A DNA stretch of 64,000 nt from Streptomyces sp. NBC_01571 (GCF_026339875.1 NZ_JAPEPZ010000001.1:7068001-7132000); one strand, 5' to 3'; positions 1 to 11,357 are shown, counted from the stretch's first letter. The notes: generated by a model from the sequence alone, not told the origin. Program-made: numbers and translations.

Positions 1-104
1 CCGTCGACGTCGACCAGCGCACCGGACTGGTCACCCTCGACGGTGAGCCGCTGCGCTCCGAGGCCGCCGACTCCGTATCCCTCAACCGCCTCTACTTCCT
101 GTGA
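1..104 (+). CDS. ureC: Urease alpha subunit, C-terminal end (partial)
   Basis: Only the last 33 codons are in the window, read from base 3 to the TGA at 102-104. The peptide ends SVSLNRLYFL and contains VDVDQRTGLVTLDGEPL, which lines up with the C-terminus of urease alpha (Klebsiella UreC ends PMAQRYFLF after a similar IEVDPETYEV stretch). Urease alpha carries the nickel active site and hydrolyses urea to ammonia and carbamate in the cytoplasm. The gene is cut by the window edge. The next gene starts within or just after its stop codon, so the two are probably one transcript. Another amidohydrolase is possible but less likely. Confidence 0.75.
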   Translation, partial: VDVDQRTGLVTLDGEPLRSEAADSVSLNRLYFL

Positions 105-115
105 AGGTGCACGTC

Positions 116-1153
116 ATGACCCCTGCCTCCGACGGTTTCCGGATGCCCGCCGAGTGGGACGCGCACGAGCGCACCTGGATGGCGTGGCCGGGCCCGAACC
201 CCACCTTCGACGACCCGGACGACCTCGCGCGGGCGCGGGCCGCCTGGGCGTCGGTGGCGCGCGCGGTCCGCCGCTTCGAACCGGTCACCGTCGTGTGCGG
301 GCCGGGGCAGTCCCGGGAGGCCGCCGAGCTCCTCGGCCCCGGCGTCGACACCGTCGAGCGGGAACTCGACGACGCCTGGATGCGTGACATCGGCCCCACC
401 TTCCTGACCGACGGGAAGGGCGGACTCGCCGCCGTGGACTGGACGTTCAACGGCTGGGGCGCCCAGGACTGGGCGCGCTGGGAGCACGACGCCAAGATCG
501 GCGCGTATGTCTCGGACCTCGCGGGCGCGCGGACGTACGCCTCACGGCTGGTCAACGAGGGCGGCGCGATCCACGTGGACGGCGAGGGGACCGTTCTGCT
601 CACCGAGACCGTCCAGCTGGGTCCGGAGCGCAACCCGGACTGGACGCGCGAGCGGGTCGAGGCGGAGATCCACGCCCATCTCGGCACCCGCAAGGCGATC
701 TGGCTGCCGCGCGGGCTGACCGGCGACTACCCCCCGTACGGCTTCGGCACGCTCGGACACGTCGACATCGTGGCGGCCTTCGCCCGCCCCGGAGTCGTCG
801 TCGCCCACCACCAGCCGGATCCCGCGCACCCCGACCACGAGGTGACGAAGGAGGCCATCGGGCTGCTGAGGGCGCAGACCGACGCGCGCGGGCGCCCCCT
901 GGAGGTCGTCGAGGTCCCGGCCCCGACCGTCCTGGAGGCGGACGGGCACTGGGCGGACTACTCGTACATCAACCACTACCTCTGCAACGGCGGTGTCGTG
1001 CTGTGCGGCTTCGACGACCCGCGTGACGAGACCGCGGCCGGTATCTTCCGCGGACTGTTCCCCGAGCGGACGGTGACCCTGGTGGACGCCCGTACGATCT
1101 TCGCCGGCGGGGGCGGTATCCACTGCATCACCCAGCAGCAGCCGAAGGCCTGA
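116..1153 (+). CDS. aguA: Agmatine deiminase
   Basis: Converts agmatine to N-carbamoylputrescine and ammonia in polyamine metabolism. It belongs to the peptidyl-arginine deiminase/agmatine deiminase family. Family features seen: MPAEWDAHERTWMAWPG at the N-terminus, the WMRDIGPTF segment (acidic residues that bind the guanidinium), NEGGAIHVDGEGT in the middle, GHVDIVAAF, and the catalytic cysteine in GGGGIHCITQQQP near residue 337. Length of about 345 residues is normal. The ATG at 116 has a GAAGG site 8 bases upstream. An in-frame GTG at 101 overlaps the upstream stop as GTGA, so either start implies translational coupling to ureC. The pairing suggests a nitrogen-scavenging operon in which both enzymes release ammonia. 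Confidence 0.92.
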   Translation: MTPASDGFRMPAEWDAHERTWMAWPGPNPTFDDPDDLARARAAWASVARAVRRFEPVTVVCGPGQSREAAELLGPGVDTVERELDDAWMRDIGPTFLTDGKGGLAAVDWTFNGWGAQDWARWEHDAKIGAYVSDLAGARTYASRLVNEGGAIHVDGEGTVLLTETVQLGPERNPDWTRERVEAEIHAHLGTRKAIWLPRGLTGDYPPYGFGTLGHVDIVAAFARPGVVVAHHQPDPAHPDHEVTKEAIGLLRAQTDARGRPLEVVEVPAPTVLEADGHWADYSYINHYLCNGGVVLCGFDDPRDETAAGIFRGLFPERTVTLVDARTIFAGGGGIHCITQQQPKA

Positions 1154-1326
1154 GGCCAGGGGGCCGAGGTCCGGGGTCCGCCGACACCCGCGCGAGCGGG
1201 GGTCGGGTAGAACGTACGGGTGAACGTACTGCTCAGTGCCGTGTGCCCGCGCCGCCCTCGCCGGGCCGAGGTGACCACCGGGGCCGACCTGGCCCCCGGC
1301 GGTACGGAGACCGTGGAGGCCGCCCC

Positions 1327-1917
1327 GTGACCCGTCGCCGCAACACCGCACCGCCCCGCGAGGAGGTCCTCGGGGTGGCGATGGGCATGATCGCCGAGCG
1401 CGGTCTGGAGAAGCTCACCATGGCGGCGCTCGGCCGCGAGGTCGGGATGAGCAGCGGCCACCTCCTCTACTACTTCCGCTCCAAGGACGAACTGCTGCTG
1501 CAGACACTGGAGTGGAGCGAGGGCCGGCTCGGCGCCGAGCGCGGCCGGCTGCTCGCCGCGCGGGGCAGCGCCCGCGGCCGCCTGGACGCGTACGTCGACC
1601 TGTACGTCCCCGACGGCCACCGCGACCCCCACTGGACGCTCTGGCTGGAGGTCTGGAACCACTCGCAGAACGCCGGCGAGGACGCCCGTGAACGGCAGGT
1701 CGCCATCGAGGGGGCCTGGCACCGGGACCTGGTGGCGCTGATCGCCGAGGGTGTCTCGCGCGGCGAGTTCCGGCAGGTCGACCCGGACCGCTTCGCCGCC
1801 CGGCTGCGGGCCCTGCTCGACGGTTTCTCCATCCACGTGGCGATCGGCCTGCGCGGCACCGACCGGGAGCGGACCCTCGGCCACGTCAAGGAGTTCCTGG
1901 ACGAATCGCTCGGCTGA
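1327..1917 (+). CDS. TetR-family transcriptional regulator
   Basis: 196 residues from the GTG at 1327, which has GGAGG about 8 bases upstream; in-frame upstream GTGs lack such a site. The N-terminal helix-turn-helix is clear: EVLGVAMGMIAERGLEKLTMAALGREVGMSSGHLLYYFRSKDELL, typical of TetR proteins, with the GHLLYYF recognition-helix signature seen in BetI-like members. The C-terminal part holds the ligand domain (WLEVWNHSQ, FRQVDPDRFAARLRALLDGF). It lies on the same strand after aguA, with 173 bases between, and before the cimA leader. Its target is unknown; control of the ureC-aguA unit or of its own promoter are both reasonable guesses. Confidence 0.9.
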   Translation: MTRRRNTAPPREEVLGVAMGMIAERGLEKLTMAALGREVGMSSGHLLYYFRSKDELLLQTLEWSEGRLGAERGRLLAARGSARGRLDAYVDLYVPDGHRDPHWTLWLEVWNHSQNAGEDARERQVAIEGAWHRDLVALIAEGVSRGEFRQVDPDRFAARLRALLDGFSIHVAIGLRGTDRERTLGHVKEFLDESLG

Positions 1918-2080
1918 CCCCGGTGCCCGGGCGCGGACCGTCGACCCGTCCCGGAGGGGGACGCCCTGGTCATGCCCGGCTCGCGCACCGGTGAGCCGCA
2001 CACCGCGCCCCCGTCCGGGACGGCCGTGGCCGGAAGCCGCCCCCGGAATCGGACGAACCGCCCGCATCCTGAGACGATCT

Positions 2081-2108
2081 GGGACAGGGGGCGGCGCTGT
2101 GCCAGACT
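2081..2108 (+). promoter_or_regulatory. Probable promoter of the cimA leader
   Basis: GGGACA at 2081-2086 and CAGACT at 2103-2108 are separated by 16 bases and resemble a vegetative sigma promoter. Transcription would begin about 7 bases downstream, close to the GTG at 2115, so the leader ORF could be read from a leaderless transcript. Inferred from spacing and consensus only. Confidence 0.4.
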
Positions 2109-2114
2109 GCCCCC

Positions 2115-2165
2115 GTGCTCTCGTTCGCCATGATTATGGGCAGCAGGCGCGCCGGTCCGCAGTGA
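2115..2165 (+). CDS. Putative leader peptide of cimA
   Basis: A 16-codon ORF (GTG at 2115, TGA at 2163-2165; in-frame ATGs at 2130 and 2136) encoding MLSFAMIMGSRRAGPQ if read from the GTG. Its stop codon abuts a strong hairpin (CCGCC-A-CGTAC, six-base loop, GTACG-GGCGG, 2166-2192) and a perfect terminator stem lies 55 bases further on. This arrangement is that of a ribosome-sensing attenuator. Only one Leu and one Ile codon are present, so it is not a classic branched-chain leader with repeated codons, and translation is unproven. Confidence 0.35.
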   Translation: MLSFAMIMGSRRAGPQ

Positions 2166-2219
2166 CCGCCACGTACCACCACGTACGGGCGGGCACCGTC
2201 GTCCTCGACCCGCGCGCAG

Positions 2220-2252
2220 ACCTCTCGCACCCGCGAGAGGTTTTTCGTTTTC
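2220..2252 (+). terminator. Intrinsic terminator or attenuator before cimA
   Basis: A perfect 9-bp stem (ACCTCTCGC at 2220-2228, loop ACCC, GCGAGAGGT at 2233-2241) is followed directly by TTTTTCGTTTTC. It lies 105 bases upstream of the cimA start and downstream of the putative leader ORF. The T-rich tail is unusual for this GC-rich genome, where most terminators here lack one. It may end the TetR-gene transcript, attenuate cimA, or both. Confidence 0.75.
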
Positions 2253-2354
2253 CTGGCCCACCACAAGCCGGGAAGGGAGCGCGAGGGATCATTGGGGGAC
2301 GGTGGAGCCGGTCATTCCGGTACAGACCGAGATCCAACACAGGAGCCAGACACC

Positions 2355-3959
2355 ATGACCGAAACCAGCGAGCTCGACGATTCGTTCCACGTCTTCGACA
2401 CGACCCTGCGCGACGGCGCGCAGCGTGAGGGCATCAACCTCACCGTGGCGGACAAGCTGGCCATCGCACGGCACCTGGACGACTTCGGGGTGGGCTTCAT
2501 CGAGGGCGGCTGGCCCGGCGCCAACCCGCGTGACACCGAGTTCTTCGCCCGCGCCCGGCAGGAGATCGACTTCAAGCACGCCCAGCTCGTGGCCTTCGGC
2601 GCCACCCGCCGGGCGGGAGCGAAGGCGAGCGAGGACCAGCAGGTCAAGGCGCTCCTGGACTCCGGCGCCCCGGTGATCACGCTGGTGGCCAAGTCCCACG
2701 ACCGCCATGTCGAGCTCGCGCTGCGCACGACCCTGGACGAGAACCTGGAGATGGTCCGCGACACCGTCTCCTACCTCCGTTCGCAGGGCCGGCGCGTCTT
2801 CGTCGACTGCGAGCACTTCTTCGACGGCTACCGCGCGAACCCCGCGTACGCGAAGGCGGTCGTCCGGGCCGCCTCCGAGGCGGGCGCCGACGTGGTCGTG
2901 CTCTGCGACACCAACGGCGGCATGCTGCCGGCCCAGGTCCAGGCGGTCGTGGCCACCGTCCTCGCCGACACCGGCGCCCGGCTCGGCATGCACGCCCAGG
3001 ACGACACGGGCTGCGCGGTCGCCAACACGCTGGCCGCCGTCGACGCGGGCGCGACGCACGTGCAGTGCACGGCGAACGGCTACGGCGAGCGCGTCGGAAA
3101 CTCGAACCTGTTCCCGGTGGTGGCGGCCCTGGAGCTGAAGTACGGCAAGCAGGTGCTGCCCGAGGGCGCGCTGCGGGAGATGACGAGGATCTCGCACGCG
3201 ATCGCGGAGGTGGTCAACCTGACGCCCTCGACGCACCAGCCCTATGTGGGTGTTTCCGCGTTCGCGCACAAGGCCGGCCTGCACGCTTCCGCGATCAAGG
3301 TCGACCCGGACCTCTACCAGCACATCGACCCCGAGCAGGTCGGCAACACCATGCGGATGCTGGTCTCCGACATGGCGGGCCGCGCGTCGATCGAGCTCAA
3401 GGGCAAGGAACTCGGCATCGACCTCGGCGGTGACCGCGAACTGGTGGGCCGGGTCGTCGAGCGGGTCAAGGAACGCGAGCTCAGGGGCTACACGTACGAG
3501 GCCGCCGACGCTTCCTTCGAGCTCCTGCTGCGCGCGGAGGCCGAGGGCAAGGCCCGCAAGTACTTCGAGGTCGAGTCCTGGCGGGCCATCGTCGAGGACC
3601 GCCCCGACGGCACCCACGCCAACGAGGCCACGGTCAAGCTCTTCGCCAAGGGCGAGCGCATCGTCGCCACCGCCGAGGGCAACGGTCCCGTCAACGCCCT
3701 CGACCGCGCGCTGCGGGTCGCGCTCGAGAAGATCTACCCCCAGCTCGCCACGCTGGAACTCGTCGACTACAAGGTGCGCATCCTGGAGGGCAAGCACGGC
3801 ACGTCCTCCACGACCCGCGTGCTCATCTCCACCTCCGACGGCGCGGGCGAGTGGTCCACGGTCGGCGTCGGCGAGAACGTCATCGCCGCGTCCTGGCAGG
3901 CACTGGAGGACGCGTGCACGTACGGGCTGCTGCGGGCGGGAGTGGAACCGGCCGCGTAG
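2355..3959 (+). CDS. cimA: (R)-citramalate synthase (LeuA-like)
   Basis: 534 residues from the ATG at 2355 (AGGAG nine bases upstream). Condenses pyruvate with acetyl-CoA to citramalate, the first step of a threonine-independent route to 2-oxobutyrate and isoleucine. Seen: FDTTLRDGAQREGINL at the start of the TIM barrel (metal-binding Asp), EGGWPGANPRDTEFF, the HAQDDTGCAVANTLAAVDAGA metal-site region, NGYGERVGNSNL, and the FAHKAGLHASAI hinge. The C-terminal ~150 residues form the LeuA allosteric domain (NGPVNALDRALRVAL, VRILEGKHGTSSTTRVLI). The family assignment as CimA rather than isopropylmalate synthase rests on the GGWPGANPRDTEFF pattern and length; S. coelicolor homologues have been called leuA2. 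Products would be handled by the LeuCD encoded at 35-37 kb. Confidence 0.88.
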   Translation: MTETSELDDSFHVFDTTLRDGAQREGINLTVADKLAIARHLDDFGVGFIEGGWPGANPRDTEFFARARQEIDFKHAQLVAFGATRRAGAKASEDQQVKALLDSGAPVITLVAKSHDRHVELALRTTLDENLEMVRDTVSYLRSQGRRVFVDCEHFFDGYRANPAYAKAVVRAASEAGADVVVLCDTNGGMLPAQVQAVVATVLADTGARLGMHAQDDTGCAVANTLAAVDAGATHVQCTANGYGERVGNSNLFPVVAALELKYGKQVLPEGALREMTRISHAIAEVVNLTPSTHQPYVGVSAFAHKAGLHASAIKVDPDLYQHIDPEQVGNTMRMLVSDMAGRASIELKGKELGIDLGGDRELVGRVVERVKERELRGYTYEAADASFELLLRAEAEGKARKYFEVESWRAIVEDRPDGTHANEATVKLFAKGERIVATAEGNGPVNALDRALRVALEKIYPQLATLELVDYKVRILEGKHGTSSTTRVLISTSDGAGEWSTVGVGENVIAASWQALEDACTYGLLRAGVEPAA

Positions 3960-3971
3960 CCCGCACGGCCC

Positions 3972-4017
3972 GCACGGGTCCCCGGCGAGGCGCGAAGACC
4001 TCGCCGGGGACCCGTGC
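3972..4017. terminator. Bidirectional terminator between cimA and GH30 gene
   Basis: A perfect 19-bp stem (3972-3990 with 3999-4017) around the loop CGCGAAGA lies in the 72 bases between the converging cimA and GH30 genes. It has no T-tract, as is common for Streptomyces terminators. Confidence 0.85.
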
Positions 4018-4031
4018 CGGGCCTCCGCGGC

Positions 4032-5897
4032 CTACTGCAGGTGCCACTTCTGGTTGGCGGCGCCCGTGCACGTCCAGATCTGCGCCCGCGCCCCGTTCGC
4101 CGAGGAGTTGTCGGTCACGTCGAGGCACTTGTTCGCCGCGGTGTTGACCACGTCACCCGTCGAGGCGTTGTACGACCACCGCTGGGCACCGCTCCCGTTG
4201 CAGTCGTACAGCTGGACCTTGGCGCCGTTCGCCGTCGAGGCCGAGGTCACGTCCAGGCACTTGCCGAGCGTCTGCACCGAGCCGTCCGCCTGCACGGCCC
4301 ACTTCTGGGCCGCGCTGCCGTTGCAGTCGTAGAGCTGCACCGCCGCGCCGTTGGCGCTCGAACCGCCCGCCACGTCCAGGCACTTGCCCGCGAGCCCGAC
4401 GAAGGAGCCGGACTGGCCGCCGCCCCCGCCCGACTGCGTGCCGGACCAGGTGAAGGTGGCCGAGGTCTTGCCCGGCAACGAGTAAGTGGCGTGCTGTGAG
4501 CCCCAGTTGACAGTGATCGTCTTCGCGGCGGACGCGTCGTTGTACGCGATCAGCGCCTTCGACCCGTCGGGGTTGCGCCACGCCACGTTCGGCACCGACG
4601 CGGACGCCGTCGACGCGATCCGCTGGGCACCCGGCCGGACGAACTTCGTCAGGTGGCCCATCGTGTAGTACTCGACCGTGTAGTCGACGCTCCCGCTCGC
4701 GCCGTCTCCGTTGTGGACGGTGATCAGCCCGGAGCAGGTCCCGCAGCCGCCGTTGTGCGGCCCCCGGTTCTGGTCCACGGCCAGCGACCACTTCGTCACC
4801 GACTTCGCCCAGTTGCGCGTGTAGTCGACGATGTTGAGCATGTCCTCGCGCTGCTGGTTGGCGATCCAGGTGCCGCCGGAGTGCTCGGTCCCGAAGGCGT
4901 CCAGGCCCGGGTACTGGTTGTGCACACTCGTCTGCTTGTTCACGTCCCCGCCGTACCCGTGCCAGGCGATCCCGCCGAAGTTCGGGTGGGAGCGCACCGC
5001 CGCGTCGTCGACGGTCTGGGCGGCGTACGAGTCGTACACGTCCCAGTTCCAGTCGTGGGCGAGGACCTTCGTGGACAGGCCCGCCGCCTGCAGCTTCGGC
5101 AGCAGCTCACTCTTGGTGAAGTAGGCGAGCCCGGAGCCGTTCCAGCTCATCGAGGGATACCCCGAGCAGCACGTCGGCTCGTTCTGCGCGGTGACGTACG
5201 AGACCGGCACACCCTGGTCCCGGTAGGCCTGGAGGTACTTCACGAAGTACGAGGCGTACGCCCCGTAGTCCTCCGACTTCAGCCAGCCGCCGTTGAGCTG
5301 CCCGCTGTCCTTCATCCAGGCCGGAGCCGTCCACGGCGAGGCCATCACCGTCAGTGACGGGTTCAGCTGGAGCGCCTGCTTCGTCAGCGGCACCACGTCG
5401 GCCAGATCGTGCGCGATCGAGAACTGCGCCAGGTTCGGGTCGCTCTGCCCGGCCGGCACGTCGTCGTAGGTGTAGCCGTACCGCGCGAGATCCGACGCGC
5501 CCATCGGATTGCGCAGGAAGGACAGTCCGATGCCGTCCGTCGGCGAGAACAGCTTGCGCATCGTGGCGTCCCGCGTGGACTGCGAGAGCGCGCCGCTGCT
5601 GTTCATCAGCCAGGCGGCGGTGTCGGTGAAGGAGGCTCCGCCGCCGGTGAAGGTCTGGTACCGGGTGTTCTCGTCGACGGTGATGTTCTCGCCGCTTCCG
5701 CCGCTGCCGGACTGGAAGGCGAACGGCGCCTGGGCCTGGAGCCCGCGTACGACATGACGGCCGCCGTCGTCGTCGGTCGTGGTCAGCCAGGCGGTGACCT
5801 GTTCGCCCGCGGCGTGCGCGGGCGCGGCCGCGGTGAACCCGGCCGTGGTGAGCAGCCCGGCGAGAAGCAGCCGGACCGCTCGAGTGGATCCCCTCAT
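4032..5897 (-). CDS. Secreted GH30 glycoside hydrolase with C-terminal ricin-type (CBM13) lectin domain
   Basis: 621 residues. An N-terminal signal peptide (MRGSTRAVRLLLAGLL to AHA) indicates secretion. The catalytic (beta/alpha)8 domain of family GH30 follows: TFTGGGASFTDTAAWLM, MASPWTAPAWMK, acid/base Glu in TAQNEPTCC (about residue 240), and nucleophile Glu in FGTEHSGGTW (about residue 338). A Gly-rich linker leads to about 130 residues with three KCLDV...QKW-type repeats, a ricin B/CBM13 trefoil that binds sugar polymers. GH30 enzymes act on beta-1,6- or beta-1,4-linked glucans, glucosylceramide or xylan; the substrate here cannot be read off. It diverges from a GH3 gene, so the pair probably degrades one polysaccharide together. 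Confidence 0.93.
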   Translation of the reverse strand: MRGSTRAVRLLLAGLLTTAGFTAAAPAHAAGEQVTAWLTTTDDDGGRHVVRGLQAQAPFAFQSGSGGSGENITVDENTRYQTFTGGGASFTDTAAWLMNSSGALSQSTRDATMRKLFSPTDGIGLSFLRNPMGASDLARYGYTYDDVPAGQSDPNLAQFSIAHDLADVVPLTKQALQLNPSLTVMASPWTAPAWMKDSGQLNGGWLKSEDYGAYASYFVKYLQAYRDQGVPVSYVTAQNEPTCCSGYPSMSWNGSGLAYFTKSELLPKLQAAGLSTKVLAHDWNWDVYDSYAAQTVDDAAVRSHPNFGGIAWHGYGGDVNKQTSVHNQYPGLDAFGTEHSGGTWIANQQREDMLNIVDYTRNWAKSVTKWSLAVDQNRGPHNGGCGTCSGLITVHNGDGASGSVDYTVEYYTMGHLTKFVRPGAQRIASTASASVPNVAWRNPDGSKALIAYNDASAAKTITVNWGSQHATYSLPGKTSATFTWSGTQSGGGGGQSGSFVGLAGKCLDVAGGSSANGAAVQLYDCNGSAAQKWAVQADGSVQTLGKCLDVTSASTANGAKVQLYDCNGSGAQRWSYNASTGDVVNTAANKCLDVTDNSSANGARAQIWTCTGAANQKWHLQ

Positions 5898-6056
5898 GGG
5901 GCGCCGCCCTTCTGGAGGTGGGGGTGGGGAGGCGTGCGAGGCGTGAGTAAATGACGGCTTCCCGGGCGCGTCAAGGGGGTGCGCGTTCACACTTTGAAGG
6001 AACAACAGCCCTGATCCGGCCGGGGGTTGAGTCTGTACCGGTTCTGGCGTGAAGCC

Positions 6057-6091
6057 TTGACGGCCCCCCGTGGCGTCAGTTAACTCACGCC
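6057..6091 (+). promoter_or_regulatory. Promoter with overlapping palindrome, GH3 gene
   Basis: TTGACG (6057-6062), 17 bases, TTAACT (6080-6085) form a good sigma-70-type promoter upstream of the GH3 start at 6136. The -10 lies inside an imperfect palindrome, GGCGT and ACGCC arms (6072-6076 and 6087-6091) around a palindromic AGTTAACT core. A repressor binding there would block initiation. The centre is not the CG of classic LacI operators, so the regulator class is open. Confidence 0.6.
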
Positions 6092-6135
6092 GTGATCTAA
6101 GTCGTAAGTGAACTAAGAGAGCCGAGGGAAGGTAC

Positions 6136-9156
<3,021 letters not shown>

Positions 9157-9181
9157 CGTCCAGCGCGCGGCCCGCGAGCAC

Positions 9182-9250
9182 GGAGCGGGTGGGAGCGGGT
9201 GGGCCGGTGGGGCGGGGGTGATCCCTCGCCACCTCCGTCCCACCCGCTCC
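9182..9250 (+). terminator. Possible long-loop terminator after GH3 gene
   Basis: GGAGCGGGTGGG (9182-9193), partly repeated at 9193-9203, is matched by the reverse complement CCCACCCGCTCC at 9239-9250. The loop of about 45 bases makes this weaker than the other hairpins in the window. Confidence 0.4.
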
Positions 9251-9301
9251 CGATGTACCGTTCAGCGCACGTTCGAGCAGGTTTCGGGTAGCTTCGGAGA
9301 T

Positions 9302-10654
9302 ATGAAGGCCGCACTGATCCGGGGGCTCCCCGGACTGCTGATCGCGCTGATCCTCGCCGCCTTCGCGGCCCTCCCTCCCGGCGCGTCCCCCGCGTACGCG
9401 GCCACCGACGTCGGAACGGTGGCGGCGGCCCTGCGCAAGAGCCCGGTCTACGTCGACCCCGCGGCCTCCGCCCAGCTGTCCACGGCGGACGCCCGGGCCC
9501 TCGCAGCGAAGATCAAGAAGGCGGACAAGCCCGTCTTCGTGGCGGTCCTCCCCGACGGCTTCCCCACCCAGAACCTCTTCCGGAACCTCCGCACGGACAC
9601 CGGTGTCACCGGGCTGTACGCCATCAGGCTCGGCACCCGATTCGACGCCCGCGCGGACTCCGCCGTGCTGGCCCGCACCGCCGTGCAGAACCTCGTCACC
9701 AGCGTCCAGGGGGAACCCGCCGGAACCCAGCTGAACGACTTCACGGACCGCGCGCTCGACAGCGTCAAGGGCTCGGCCCCCGCCAGCTGGGGGGCCCACG
9801 CGGACAGCGGCGTCTCCACGACCGCGCTGATCGCCGTCGGCGCGGTGATCGTGGCCGGCGCCGCGGGCGCGTTCGCGGTCGTCCGCCGCAACCGGCGCCG
9901 CAGGTCGCAGGAGCAGCGGGCCGCGCTGGACAAGCTCCGCGTCGTTGTCGACGAGGACATCACCGCCTTCGGCGAGGAACTCGACCGGCTCGACTTCCAC
10001 CCCGCGGAGGTCGGCGCGGACGACGCGATGCGCGCCGACTACGAACGCGCGCTCGACGCGTATGAACGGGCGAAGTCGTCCATGGCGGCCGCGCGGCGCC
10101 CGGAGGACGTACGCGCCGTCACCGAGGCGCTGGAGGACGGCCGCTTCTCCCTCGCGCTGCTGGCCGCCCGCCGGGAGGGGCGCCCGCTGCCGGAGCGCCG
10201 CGCACCCTGCTTCTTCGACCCGCGGCACGGTCCCTCGGTCGCCGACGCGACCTGGACCCCGGCGGGCGGCGCGGCCCGCGAGGTCCCCGTCTGCGCGGCG
10301 GACCGGGCCCGGCTGGCCGACGGCGAGGACCCGGCGGTGCGCGAGGTCGACACCGACCAGGGCCGCCGTCCGTACTGGGACGCGGGCCCGGCCTACGGTC
10401 CCTGGGCGGGCGGCTACTTCGGCGGCGGCCTCCTCCCCGGTCTCCTCGTCGGCACCCTGCTCGGCGGCGCGATGGCCACCCCCTCCTACGCGGCCGACTA
10501 CGGCACCGGGTACGGGGACTTCGGTGGCTACGACGGTGGCGACGTCTCGGGTGCCTCCTTCGACCCCGGCGACTTCGGCGGCGGATTCGGAGACGGCGGG
10601 GACGGCGGGGGCGGCGACTTCGGTGGCGGGGGAGACTTCGGCGGCGGCTTCTGA
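9302..10654 (+). CDS. Membrane-anchored secreted protein with glycine-rich tail
   Basis: 450 residues; function not recognised. A signal peptide (GLPGLLIALILAAFAALPPGASPAYA) is followed by an extracellular domain of about 140 residues, one membrane segment near 178-198 (TTALIAVGAVIVAGAAGAFAVV), then an RRNRRRR stop-transfer and a charged, helical cytoplasmic part (EDITAFGEELDRLDFHPAEVGADDAMRADYERALDAYERA). A hydrophobic GGGLLPGLLVGTLLGG stretch precedes a tail made of GDFGGG repeats ending GGGF. The N-terminal layout (VYVDPAASAQLS, VFVAVLPDG) resembles TPM/DUF-type Streptomyces membrane proteins. GGAG lies only two bases before the ATG at 9302, so the start is uncertain. It stands alone between the GH3 gene and a convergent acetyltransferase-like gene. 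Confidence 0.8.
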   Translation: MKAALIRGLPGLLIALILAAFAALPPGASPAYAATDVGTVAAALRKSPVYVDPAASAQLSTADARALAAKIKKADKPVFVAVLPDGFPTQNLFRNLRTDTGVTGLYAIRLGTRFDARADSAVLARTAVQNLVTSVQGEPAGTQLNDFTDRALDSVKGSAPASWGAHADSGVSTTALIAVGAVIVAGAAGAFAVVRRNRRRRSQEQRAALDKLRVVVDEDITAFGEELDRLDFHPAEVGADDAMRADYERALDAYERAKSSMAAARRPEDVRAVTEALEDGRFSLALLAARREGRPLPERRAPCFFDPRHGPSVADATWTPAGGAAREVPVCAADRARLADGEDPAVREVDTDQGRRPYWDAGPAYGPWAGGYFGGGLLPGLLVGTLLGGAMATPSYAADYGTGYGDFGGYDGGDVSGASFDPGDFGGGFGDGGDGGGGDFGGGGDFGGGF

Positions 10655-10859
10655 GACCCGGCCTCGGTATCGGTGAGCCGGTCCGAGGACACGCGTCGGG
10701 GACCGGGGCCGCTGCCGTGCGGCCGCCGCGATCCCACCGGTGGGGAGCCCGGACGGACCCCGTCCGTCGACCGCGACGGAGGGCTGACGCCAGTGGCGTC
10801 GGCAAGGCTCGGACCCGGCCAGATCCAGATGGGCTCTCGTCAGGCGTCGGCGCCGGCCG

Positions 10860-11357
10860 TCAGACGCGGGCGTCGGGCAGGGCGAGCCACTCCCGCCACG
10901 AGAGGTCACGGCCGATGAACCGCGGCCGTGCGAAGGGCCAGTCCTCGGCGATCCACCGGGGCACCAGCGAGTCCAGCTCACGCTCCAGACCGGTGCCGGC
11001 CCTGTCGTCCGTCACCCACCAGGAGATCTCGGCGTCGGCCCCGGCCTTCTCCGGCGGGTCGATGTAGACACACCCGGACTCGACGGTCCCGGTCTCGTCG
11101 AGCAGGACGTAGTTGAACGACTCATGAGCGGCGATCTCGGCCTCGTGCCGCTCCAGATCCTTCTGGTTCGCCTCGTACGTCATCGTCTCGGCGGGCCAGC
11201 CCCAGGCCTCCCCGAACAGGGACCAGAGCCGCTCGCGCGAGCCCATGACCACCGGATAGTCCATGGCCGCGTCGGCACCCGTGATGGGCCTGAGGTGATG
11301 GCCACCGGGCAGTTCGACACGAAGCGGGTGCGCGAAGTCGGCAGGCAACCAGGTCAT
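10860..11357 (-). CDS. GNAT-like N-acetyltransferase domain protein
   Basis: 165 residues from an ATG. The sequence (PITGADAAMDYPVVMGSRERLW, FNYVLLDETGTVESGCVYIDPPEKAGADAEISWWVTDDRAGTGLERELDSLVPRWI) has the beta-strand pattern of GNAT proteins: a substrate strand, a turn, then a helix where the acetyl-CoA loop should be. The usual Q/RxxGxG/A loop is weak (DDRAGTGLE), so catalysis is unproven. It converges with the glycine-rich membrane protein gene and is 187 bases from the yceI-like gene on the same strand. A terminator lies between those two, so it probably has its own promoter. Confidence 0.65.
   Translation of the reverse strand: MTWLPADFAHPLRVELPGGHHLRPITGADAAMDYPVVMGSRERLWSLFGEAWGWPAETMTYEANQKDLERHEAEIAAHESFNYVLLDETGTVESGCVYIDPPEKAGADAEISWWVTDDRAGTGLERELDSLVPRWIAEDWPFARPRFIGRDLSWREWLALPDARV

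Noticed and set aside
2100-2354. T-box or other known riboswitch before cimA
   Set aside because: No T-box antiterminator sequence (TGGNACCGCG type) or other riboswitch core was found; only the leader ORF and hairpins.
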